NCBI GenBank assembly: GCA_033391075.1 | Contig: JAWPMV010000001.1 | Span: 62,001 to 126,000 of the forward strand | DNA length: 64,000 nucleotides | Origin: Bacteroidia bacterium | GTDB taxonomy: Bacteria > Bacteroidota > Bacteroidia > J057 | Reading direction: 5' to 3' | In this document: positions 46,293 through 53,895 of the stretch, one piece after another | Numbering within the stretch: the first letter of the stretch is position 1 | Layout: every line of letters begins with the position of its first letter | Made by a program: the position numbers and the translations under genes | Notes under the pieces: model-generated | What the model was told of the DNA's origin: nothing | What the model saw: the letters and a program-made list of their open reading frames with translations, nothing else | The model's database searches: none

Positions 46293-48545
46293 ATGCACCT
46301 ATTTGAAATCATAACTTCATCCGCTTTAGCCCAGGCATTTGGCTGGACTTTGTTTCACTCTTTGTGGCAAGGATTTATCTGGGTTTTGGCCTTGAGCCTG
46401 ATTCTGAGGTATGTGTCGCGACAAAAAGCACAACTCAGATATTTTGCCTCCCTGCTCTGTCTTTTCGGATTATTTGCCGGAAGTTTTGGCACTTTTCTAT
46501 ATGAATATCGCCTGATTTCCACTTCTACCTTTAGTTTAAGCTTAGGGGCTGATGCACACATCATCGTCAATCAGCCTGGCCAATTTACTGCTGCTGAAAA
46601 TTCCGGATTCCTTCAGCAAATCAGTATTAATGTGGAAAGCTGGGGCAGGTATTTGCCCTATGTGAGTATGATTTGGATGTTGGGGGTGCTCTTTTTTAGC
46701 GTACGATGGATAGGCAGTTGGGTGTATCTCCAGGATATTCGGAGAAACTCACATGAAGCGAAGTATAAATGGCAAAGTTGGGTCGATGAAATTGCACATG
46801 AAATGGGTATCCGAAAGTATGTGACACTTAAGGAATCCTCGCAAATTCAAAGCCCCATGGTAATCGGACATCTAAAACCGATTATCCTCCTGCCCCTGGG
46901 AATGCTGACTAACCTCAGTACTACCCAATTGGAAGCCATATTTGCCCATGAGCTTGCTCATATTCGACGCTATGACTTTTTGATCAACATGATCCAGTCA
47001 TTCATGGAGATCATCTTTTTCTATCACCCCGCTCAATGGTGGATATCTAACCAAATCAGAGATGAGAGAGAGCATTGTTGCGATGATGCTGCTGTTGAGA
47101 TCTGTGGTGATCCCCTCGCTTATGCAAAAGCATTGGCTGATCTGGAAGAAATACGTATGGTCCAGCTTCAATTGGCTCCTGCGCTTTCCGGTCGAAAACC
47201 TCATTTACTAAACAGAATTAAACGCCTGATGGCACCTGATATGTACGAATCTCCAAAAGAAACCCGTGTATACCTCATGAGTCTATTGATTCTTGGACTC
47301 GGCTTTAGCTTTATCATCAATCCCGGCTATGCAAAAAACAAAGTTGAAAAACTGATGGATGGCCTGGTGATGGAATTGGCTGAAGAACCTGAAAACGAAA
47401 TTCCTGTCCTGGCTCCTTTGGCCCTGAAGACAGAAAAACTGGAAGGTCAATTGGCCAGACTGGAAACCCGCATGAGAATTGCTCCTGAGCCTCCTATGGT
47501 AGCGCAAATCCCTCGCATCCAACCATTGCAGGCCAATTTCGAACTGGCGTTGGCAACGGTCAATGATACACCACCTCCGCCGCCCCCACCCATGCCTCCA
47601 GTACCACCCTCTCCGGTAGTACCTAGTATGAAAGGAATGCCAACACCTCCAAGTCCTCCTACGCCACCTGTGCCTATGATTGGATCTTTTGATATGGAAG
47701 ACAGTGTAGCTATGCGTGAGTTTGAGCTACAAATGGAGAAGTTTAGCAAAGAAATGGAAGTATGGGGAGAAAAGTATGGCAAACTGATGGAGGATTATGG
47801 CCAGAAAATGGAAGTATGGTCAAAATCTATGGAAGCGGATTGGGGAAAATGGGAGAAAGAATTTGAAGTGGAATTTAAGGAATGGGAAAAGAAATACGGC
47901 AAGCAATGGCAAAAGTGGGGAGAGGATTATGGAAAGGAAATGGAGAAATGGATCAAGGAGAATGAGCATAAGTGGGAAGATCTCGATCGGGAAGAGCGTT
48001 CAGAGTTAAGAGAAGAAATGCAAAGACTTCATGAAGAAGCGCGGCGCTTACATTCTGAAGAAAGACGCGAAGCACATCAGGAGCAAAGAGAAGTAATGGA
48101 AGAAGCCCGTGTTCAACTCAGAGAACTTCGCCAGCTGGCCCGTGAAAAAAAGGTAGGGGAAAAAGCTGAAATACAAAGAGAGATGGAGCAATTGCAAAGG
48201 CATTTGCAAGAGGTGCAAAGAGAACAAGCTACCCAATTGCGTGAAGTAGAAAGAGAGGCCCGAAGAGCTCAACGGGAAGCCAGAGTACAAATTGAACGTG
48301 CTGAAAGAGATCGCGAAAGAGCCCACAGAACCTCAAAAACCCTGACTGAGGAGTTGGTTAAAGACGGGATAATAGAGGAAGGAGCGAAGAAGCTCAAAGT
48401 AAGAATCACTGCAAAAGAAATGCGTGTCAATGGAAAAAAATTGAGCGATGCGCAGTTCAAAAAATATGTAGAACTATTAGAGGGTACAGGAGCTCGGATG
48501 CCGAAAGGAAATAGCACCAACTCCTACATACTCGAAAAAAATTAG
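46293..48545 (+). CDS. BlaR1-like M56 metallopeptidase with proline-rich linker and aromatic coiled-coil
   Basis: A 750-residue membrane protease. Four hydrophobic segments at about 8-35, 50-70, 120-150 and 328-350 surround the zinc site HELAH (219-223). The Glu ligand is probable in REHCCDDAA. After the fourth membrane segment come a proline-rich stretch (about 425-465), then about 230 residues of charged helix: first a W/Y-rich portion (about 478-565), then an E/R/Q-rich coiled coil to about 690, and a small C-terminal domain. No penicillin-binding sensor domain is present, so the inducer is not a beta-lactam by this route. It should cleave the upstream repressor when a signal reaches the extracytoplasmic helix. 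Confidence 0.9.
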   Translation: MHLFEIITSSALAQAFGWTLFHSLWQGFIWVLALSLILRYVSRQKAQLRYFASLLCLFGLFAGSFGTFLYEYRLISTSTFSLSLGADAHIIVNQPGQFTAAENSGFLQQISINVESWGRYLPYVSMIWMLGVLFFSVRWIGSWVYLQDIRRNSHEAKYKWQSWVDEIAHEMGIRKYVTLKESSQIQSPMVIGHLKPIILLPLGMLTNLSTTQLEAIFAHELAHIRRYDFLINMIQSFMEIIFFYHPAQWWISNQIRDEREHCCDDAAVEICGDPLAYAKALADLEEIRMVQLQLAPALSGRKPHLLNRIKRLMAPDMYESPKETRVYLMSLLILGLGFSFIINPGYAKNKVEKLMDGLVMELAEEPENEIPVLAPLALKTEKLEGQLARLETRMRIAPEPPMVAQIPRIQPLQANFELALATVNDTPPPPPPPMPPVPPSPVVPSMKGMPTPPSPPTPPVPMIGSFDMEDSVAMREFELQMEKFSKEMEVWGEKYGKLMEDYGQKMEVWSKSMEADWGKWEKEFEVEFKEWEKKYGKQWQKWGEDYGKEMEKWIKENEHKWEDLDREERSELREEMQRLHEEARRLHSEERREAHQEQREVMEEARVQLRELRQLAREKKVGEKAEIQREMEQLQRHLQEVQREQATQLREVEREARRAQREARVQIERAERDRERAHRTSKTLTEELVKDGIIEEGAKKLKVRITAKEMRVNGKKLSDAQFKKYVELLEGTGARMPKGNSTNSYILEKN

Positions 48546-48572
48546 AATAGGGATAGACTGAAACCATGTGTG

Positions 48573-48605
48573 ACCCCTTCTGCATTGCAGAAGGGGTTTT
48601 CTTTT
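48573..48605 (+). terminator. intrinsic terminator after the M56 gene
   Basis: Stem CCCCTTCTGCA (48574-48584) / TGCAGAAGGGG (48586-48596) followed by TTTTCTTTT. Very stable GC-rich lower stem. Confidence 0.9.
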
Positions 48606-48770
48606 GCCCGACTTTCGGTTTGTACAAGCGATAGAAAATTACTGGAAATAGTACTATATTGCATTTGCCAAACTTAAGGAATACCTTTTGTTTATTTTTC
48701 TTGCCCCTTCGGGGGCTTTTTTATTTTGCCTGCTTTTTCAACCCTCCTTATAAATTTCTATCTTTTACCT

Positions 48771-49304
48771 ATGGTATTCCAGAACGCAAGTATCGATACG
48801 AGGGAATTGCCCCGTGTAGAAGATGCTGAATTTAAAGGCATAGATCGTAGAGATCTATACATCAGTTTGGGTTGGTCCGCCTTCTTTTACCTCGTACTTC
48901 TGATAGGAGCTTTATCCATTATGTTCAATTCTCCTCTGCAAGAACATATGTGGGGACAAATCCTCTTGATCCTGGCTTGGCTGCTACTTTGCGGTTTTTC
49001 TTTGCTTGCCACGATCAAAGGCTTCTCTAATAAAAGATATGCCTTGCGTGAGCATGATATCTTATACCAGAAAGGATGGCTGTGGCAAAAATTGACAGCT
49101 ATTCCCTTCAACAGGATTCAGCATGTATCTCTGAGTCAGGGACCATTCGAAAGAAATTTCAAACTTTCCAGCCTTAATATCTATACAGCAGGAGGGAGTA
49201 GCAGCGACCTTTCCATACCGGGTTTACATATAGATGAAGCCCAGAGAATCAAAGATTTTATCCTAAGAAGAAGTGGAAATACATCCGACAGCGATCTCAG
49301 CTAA
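48771..49304 (+). CDS. PH-domain (bPH2/DUF304) membrane protein, YdbS-like
   Basis: A 177-residue protein: two membrane segments (about 35-55, 65-85), then a bPH2 domain with YALREHDILYQKGWLWQKLTAIPFNRIQHVSLSQGPFER and SLNIYTAGGSSSDLSIPGL, the family signatures. ATG 48771 gives MVFQNASID; further upstream the frame lacks a sensible start. The next gene overlaps its last 32 bases, so the two are translationally coupled, as in ydbS-ydbT of other bacteria. Confidence 0.88.
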   Translation: MVFQNASIDTRELPRVEDAEFKGIDRRDLYISLGWSAFFYLVLLIGALSIMFNSPLQEHMWGQILLILAWLLLCGFSLLATIKGFSNKRYALREHDILYQKGWLWQKLTAIPFNRIQHVSLSQGPFERNFKLSSLNIYTAGGSSSDLSIPGLHIDEAQRIKDFILRRSGNTSDSDLS

Positions 49305-50811
49305 TTTTCTGGCCGAGCCTCGCCGACAGTCGGGGATAGCGCTGGTCTTTTATGCACTTAAATTTTTGCGAACTTCCTTTCGCACCTTACTGCCCTTGAT
49401 ACTCATATATTTTGTGAGAAGGGGAGGGGAGAGTGAAGATTCCTTTTGGTTACCCATCATTTTGGGGATCGCTGGTTTTCAATTGCTTTCATCTGTGATC
49501 TCCTACTTTCGATTCTATTATTATGCGAAAGATGGAGAATTGATTATAGAAAAAGGAGTCTTCCAAAAAACTCGGCTGAATATTCCTTTTGAACGCATCC
49601 AGACCATCAATTTTAATCAAAATATCCTTCACCAGATCCTCAAGGTCTATGAAGTGAAAATTGATACAGCGGGATCAGCAAATACAGAGCTGAGCATCGA
49701 AGCTCTGGATAAGACGACTGCAGATGCCATCCGTGATTTTGTGATGAAGGAGCGGGCGCAAAAGATGGAGACGATGCAGGAAGAGGTCAATGAAGATGGG
49801 GAAGTCGTAAGTGTGCCGATTCAACAGGAAGAAGCAAAACTCCTCTTTCGCAGGAGTGAAAGGGAGTTATTGAAGATTGGGATAAGTGAAAACCACGTTC
49901 AGACTTTCTTTATTATCCTGGGATTCTTTTTTGGTTGGCTTCAATTCGGGGATGATTTTTTTGATGTGGATTATGGAGAGTTGGCAGTTGAAACCTATGA
50001 AATGGTGGGAAGCATGATGACTACCTTTTTACTGGGGGTAGGAATTGTGATGATGATTCTGACAATTATCGTTTCCCTTGTGCGTACTGTAATTCGCTAT
50101 CACAGATTGAGCGTTTTTGAAAGTGCAAGTGGCTTTAAGATCGTTGCCGGTCTATTTAATCGAAAAGAACAAGCCGCACCCTATCAGAAAATCCAGTTTA
50201 TGCAATGGTCAGTAAATCCCATCCAGAAATTGATGGATTTTCGAACCATCCGACTTTACCAGGCATCCTCCATGGCAGTTGCGAAGGCAAAAGCTTTACC
50301 CATCCCGGGTTCCAGTCTGGGCAATTTGGAGGCCATATTGAAAAACATTTTTCCAGAGCATGAGCGGCGTGGATACCATATTGAACATATAAGTTCCCTC
50401 ATTGTCCAGCGGAGGGTATTGTTTCTGGGTATAGTTCCCGCCTTGATTATGCTGGCTCAAGCCATACTTTCCGGGGAAATCAGCATCTATATTGTCGCCA
50501 TTCTCTGGACCCCTTTAGTTTGGCTATTGGCCAGACGATATTATCGTGGCTATGAGATTCATATCAATGATCAATTATTGGAATTACATCGAGGCGTATT
50601 TGGGCGAAAGTATACGATCCTCCGTTTGTTTAAAGTGCAAGCCGTTGAGCTGATTCAAAGTCCTTTCCAAAGGAGAAAAGGACTTGCCAATATGGAATTG
50701 CATACAGCTGCAGGGGTGGTGAAAATCCCCTATATGCCTTTGGAACAAGCCCGAAACATCCGGGATTATATCCTCTATGAAGTAGAAAGAGAAGAACGCG
50801 TCTGGATGTGA
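49273..50811 (+). CDS. PH-domain (bPH2/DUF304) membrane protein, YdbT-like
   Basis: A 512-residue partner of the preceding protein. Three bPH2 copies can be followed: DGELIIEKGVFQKTRLNIPFERIQTINF, SGFKIVAGLFNRKEQAAPYQKIQFMQW and DQLLELHRGVFGRKYTILRLFKVQAVEL, separated by pairs of membrane helices. The only available start upstream of the first membrane segment is GTG 49273, within the end of ydbS-like; an ATG does not occur in frame for about 150 residues, so GTG is preferred. Role unknown; YdbS/YdbT proteins have been linked to tolerance of envelope stress and antimicrobial agents. Confidence 0.88.
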   Translation: MEIHPTAISANFLAEPRRQSGIALVFYALKFLRTSFRTLLPLILIYFVRRGGESEDSFWLPIILGIAGFQLLSSVISYFRFYYYAKDGELIIEKGVFQKTRLNIPFERIQTINFNQNILHQILKVYEVKIDTAGSANTELSIEALDKTTADAIRDFVMKERAQKMETMQEEVNEDGEVVSVPIQQEEAKLLFRRSERELLKIGISENHVQTFFIILGFFFGWLQFGDDFFDVDYGELAVETYEMVGSMMTTFLLGVGIVMMILTIIVSLVRTVIRYHRLSVFESASGFKIVAGLFNRKEQAAPYQKIQFMQWSVNPIQKLMDFRTIRLYQASSMAVAKAKALPIPGSSLGNLEAILKNIFPEHERRGYHIEHISSLIVQRRVLFLGIVPALIMLAQAILSGEISIYIVAILWTPLVWLLARRYYRGYEIHINDQLLELHRGVFGRKYTILRLFKVQAVELIQSPFQRRKGLANMELHTAAGVVKIPYMPLEQARNIRDYILYEVEREERVWM

Positions 50812-51047
50812 GCTTAAGCCTTCCCCACAATCCCCGTTTCCCTTATTTTGTAAATAAAGAAAACAACCCACAATGCCATTTTATCTGTTAGCATTGCGTA
50901 CATTTCTCATATTCGCAGAAAAATAAAATGGGGATAAGCACGAAAGTCCTTCTTTTCTCTATTTTTTCCTGTTTTTTTTGTTACAAAGCATCTTCTCTTT
51001 TATACTAAGGGGAAAGGCTCTTCGAGCCATCTGTAAACACACATGCA

Positions 51048-52349
51048 ATGAAACAGGAAGAATTACTCCGCGCCTATATCGAAAAAATCCTCAATATTCA
51101 GGACGAGCAGCTAAGTGAGGAGCATTTAAAATCAGTTGCTTTCGAGTTAGGACTGGATGAAAGTGCATATCAGGAACTGAAAGAGGTATATCAGCAACAC
51201 CTCATACGTGGAAATACCTTTGCCGAACATAAGAATTGGGAAGAGGCTATAGCTGAATACAGACATGCGATAGACCTAAATCCTATGAACACGGAGGGCT
51301 TAATGGCCCAATCAACTGCTTATGAAGCATTTTGGAAGGAATCTGGGAAAAAACTCCATAAGAAGGAAGCTCTTTATTATGCGAAAAGAGCCTTGAAGTT
51401 TGATCCGGATATGCAAGAGGCAGTGGAAAGTATCGGTCGAATTCAGGAGCGTGCAGAAAAGCGTGTGGGTAGTATGCGTCTGATGGCTTTTATTCTCGTT
51501 GCTTTATTGGCAGGCCTTTCTCTCATCACCTATAATGCCCTGCGTTTCGATGATTTTCCTCCTCCAGAACCATATACTGAGCTTGAATCGGATAAAGCGA
51601 AAGAAGCAGAGGAGCAGGATTTCAGCAATTTGGAGGTTCCCATTCGTTTCAAGATGCCAGCTGATCCTCGATTTACATTTACTCCTACGGTTTCTAAATT
51701 GTCTGATCGCAAAGAAAATTTTTCTATGGATGTTCAGGGGCGTTTTATTGTAACTCAGGGAGAGATCAGTAAAATGAGTATTTACATGTCCATGATCATG
51801 GAGGATAGCAGTGTTTGGGCCACGCAAAAATTCAATGTATTGTATGCCTCTGTACCTATGCGAGTAGGTGACAGAATCCCCTATGGAGGTATCCTTTTTG
51901 AGGATAGACCCCTGGATAAAAAACTGGCTTATGTAGAAATAGAGCTTGCGGAAAGTACAGAGAGCAAGGGACCGGAATCCTATCCTCCCTCAAAGCCCAT
52001 TCCGACCGTTTATCAGGGGCGCGTACAGGAGGGCATAGACCTCATGCTTAAGCTGAGGACATATGAGTACAAACATTATTCAAAGGATTCCTATGTCTAT
52101 GTAGCTATCGAAGCTACCAATACCGGGGAAATTCCCTTAAGCGTGCTTGAATTCAGCATAGACCTCCTTGACAAGGCAGGCAAAAGTCTTTTTCAGGGCA
52201 AACAATATGCGATTGCTCCCTTTGAACCACCTCTGGAGCCTGGAGGGACCTATGTAAGTAGCCGTTCCTACGGTTTGGATGAGGTAGAATGGCGATCAAT
52301 AGAAAAACTGGAGGTGCGAATTGTAGAGGCTCGACCCTTCAAAAAATAA
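51048..52349 (+). CDS. TPR-containing membrane protein, unknown function
   Basis: A 433-residue protein. N-terminal helical portion with at least two TPR-like units (about 52-85, NWEEAIAEYRHAIDLNPMNTEGL, and ALYYAKRALKFDPDMQEAV), one membrane helix (about 144-163), then an extracytoplasmic beta-rich domain (about 190-433). The orientation would place TPRs inside and the beta domain outside. Family not recognised. The 236-bp gap upstream contains AT-rich inverted repeats but nothing decisive. Confidence 0.75.
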   Translation: MKQEELLRAYIEKILNIQDEQLSEEHLKSVAFELGLDESAYQELKEVYQQHLIRGNTFAEHKNWEEAIAEYRHAIDLNPMNTEGLMAQSTAYEAFWKESGKKLHKKEALYYAKRALKFDPDMQEAVESIGRIQERAEKRVGSMRLMAFILVALLAGLSLITYNALRFDDFPPPEPYTELESDKAKEAEEQDFSNLEVPIRFKMPADPRFTFTPTVSKLSDRKENFSMDVQGRFIVTQGEISKMSIYMSMIMEDSSVWATQKFNVLYASVPMRVGDRIPYGGILFEDRPLDKKLAYVEIELAESTESKGPESYPPSKPIPTVYQGRVQEGIDLMLKLRTYEYKHYSKDSYVYVAIEATNTGEIPLSVLEFSIDLLDKAGKSLFQGKQYAIAPFEPPLEPGGTYVSSRSYGLDEVEWRSIEKLEVRIVEARPFKK

Positions 52350-52371
52350 TTCGTGAAAACCTCTTTAGAAA

Positions 52372-52404
52372 TTTGGCGTAATCAGGAAAGGCATTGTATA
52401 TTTG
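52372..52404 (+). promoter_or_regulatory. Bacteroidota housekeeping promoter of tRNA-Met
   Basis: TTTG at 52372-52375 (-33) and TATATTTG at 52397-52404 (-7, consensus TAnnTTTG) separated by 21 bp, with the tRNA beginning 22 bp further on. Confidence 0.8.
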
Positions 52405-52425
52405 CCCTCGCTTTCAGAAAAGCCC

Positions 52426-52499
52426 GGCGCGGTAGCTCAGATGGTTAGAGCGCAGGATTCATAACCCTGAGGTCGGGGGTTCGACTCCCCCCTGCGCCA
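52426..52499 (+). tRNA. tRNA-Met (CAU anticodon)
   Basis: A 74-base cloverleaf: acceptor GGCGCGG pairs with CTGCGCC with one G-U; D-stem GCTC/GAGC, anticodon loop TTCATAA with CAT, T-stem GGGGG/CCCCC around TTCGACT; the discriminator is A and CCA is not encoded. One A/C mismatch closes the anticodon stem. Elongator or tRNA-Ile2 (lysidine-modified) cannot be separated from sequence alone. It immediately precedes a tyrosine recombinase, so its 3' end is the likely integration site. Confidence 0.95.
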
Positions 52500-52504
52500 C
52501 TAGA

Positions 52505-52547
52505 AAGTCGTAAAATATTGTTTTTCAATGTTTTACGACTTATTTTT
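52505..52547 (+). terminator. strong intrinsic terminator after tRNA
   Basis: A 16-bp stem (52505-52520 and 52526-52541), one G-U pair, loop TTTTT, then TTTTT tail at 52543-52547. Begins 5 bp after the tRNA end. Confidence 0.85.
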
Positions 52548-52554
52548 AAGGGCC

Positions 52555-52588
52555 CGGAGACAAATCTCGGAGACAAATCTCGGAGACA
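52555..52588. repeat. tandem 13-bp repeats CGGAGACAAATCT (two full, one partial)
   Basis: Full copies at 52555-52567 and 52568-52580, partial copy (CGGAGACA) at 52581-52588, between the tRNA terminator and the integrase gene. Tandem direct repeats in this place are often arm-type recombinase or excisionase sites; function inferred. Confidence 0.65.
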
Positions 52589-52625
52589 GGGCTTTTGACA
52601 TATCCACTGAATCGTTGATCAGCTA

Positions 52626-53720
52626 ATGCAGCATCTGCTGAAATTTAGTATGACAACGAATAAAAAAATTTATTCTCCAGACGAGCTTAAGGTGTATGAT
52701 GCAGGTGGTGATATCAGCAAACGCTGGTTTATCCATTACCAGGAGCTCGGCAAGCGCAAAAAGGTCTATGGCGATATCAATCGCTTCAAGAATGCCGAAG
52801 ACCGCTATGCAGCTATCCAAATCCTCAAATCCAAGCTCCTTCATCCCAATGCCAAACGAACAGCTGTAGCCTCCCTCCTCTACGAATACCTGGAACACAA
52901 AAAATCTACCTTGCGTCGCAAGACCTGGATGGATTATTCATCCAAGTTCAAAACCTTTGAGGAGTTCTATAAGGGAGGAGTATTTACTCCTTTGCATGCG
53001 GAAGAGTTCTCAGACTTTCTCTTAGAAGTTAAAAGTCTACACACCACTACCCACAATGATTACATCCGCTTGATGCGAGGAGCTTTTTCTTGGTTGGTCA
53101 AGCGTGGGAAGTTCAAGATCAATCCATTCAAGAATACGGATTACAAAAAATCAGTATCTACTCCTGCACTCTACTTCCAACCCTATCAGATTGAAGAATT
53201 ACGAGAAGCTATTTTGGAAAAAGATCCTGGACTCTGGCTCTTCGTTCAGTTTGTTTACTATTGCTTCGTTCGACCTGGTGAGCTACGTTTTATGAAAGCT
53301 TCTGATATTCTTTGGGAAGATCGGCTTCTCCTTATGCGTCCTGAAGTTTCCAAGAATAAGAAGCAACAATATGTCCGGATTCCAGATGCATTTTACCCAA
53401 AGCTTTATAAAGCCTTTCATGGATGTAAATCCGGTAATTATCTGTTTGGGAAGGATGGCTTACCTGGACCTGGGCATTTGAGCTATAATACAATGGGGAA
53501 TAGGCACAGGAAGATTCTAAGATCGCTCAAATACCCCAAGGGATATATGCTGTATAGCTGGAAGCATACGGGTGCTGTGATGGCTGTGAAAGCCGGAATT
53601 CATATTAAGCAATTGCAGATCCAGCTTAGGCATCATAGTCTGGACCAGGTAGATCAGTATTTAAGAGATTTGGGAGTTAGTGATTTATCGGATTTGGCTA
53701 GGAGTTTTCCTGGGATTTAG
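52626..53720 (+). CDS. tyrosine recombinase/phage integrase
   Basis: A 364-residue site-specific recombinase. N-terminal SAM-like core-binding segment (about 85-175), then the catalytic domain with R in CFVRPGELR, K in the beta hairpin (VSKNKKQQYVRI), H in SWKHTGA, R-H in LRHHSLDQV and the nucleophile Y in QYLRDLG. The layout is that of Bacteroidota island integrases that target tRNA genes. A second possible start is ATG 52650 (MTTNKKIYS). It is more GC-rich than the cargo that follows. Confidence 0.93.
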   Translation: MQHLLKFSMTTNKKIYSPDELKVYDAGGDISKRWFIHYQELGKRKKVYGDINRFKNAEDRYAAIQILKSKLLHPNAKRTAVASLLYEYLEHKKSTLRRKTWMDYSSKFKTFEEFYKGGVFTPLHAEEFSDFLLEVKSLHTTTHNDYIRLMRGAFSWLVKRGKFKINPFKNTDYKKSVSTPALYFQPYQIEELREAILEKDPGLWLFVQFVYYCFVRPGELRFMKASDILWEDRLLLMRPEVSKNKKQQYVRIPDAFYPKLYKAFHGCKSGNYLFGKDGLPGPGHLSYNTMGNRHRKILRSLKYPKGYMLYSWKHTGAVMAVKAGIHIKQLQIQLRHHSLDQVDQYLRDLGVSDLSDLARSFPGI

Positions 53721-53798
53721 CGTTGATTAGCTTCTTTTAGTTAGGTGAGGTTAATAGAACGATACCGGGAAACATTTATATTGTTGTAGTATTTAAAT

Positions 53799-53812
53799 CG
53801 TAAATTTGTTCT
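53799..53812 (+). promoter_or_regulatory. promoter -7 element shared with the ABC-TOPRIM gene
   Basis: CGTAAATTTGTTCT with the -7 box TAAATTTG at 53801-53808, 88 bp before the subtilase ATG. The same 14 bases occur at 57664-57677. A TTG at 53781 or 53784 may be the -33 box. Confidence 0.55.
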
Positions 53813-53895
53813 ATAAATTTATTAGGGCCTAACTTAGGTAAGTATTTGAAATTCAATTTACTGTTTCTGGCCCCTGATCTTAATAATATAGATAT

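Noticed and set aside
52555-52588. Tandem repeats as CRISPR
   Set aside because: Head-to-tail without spacers.
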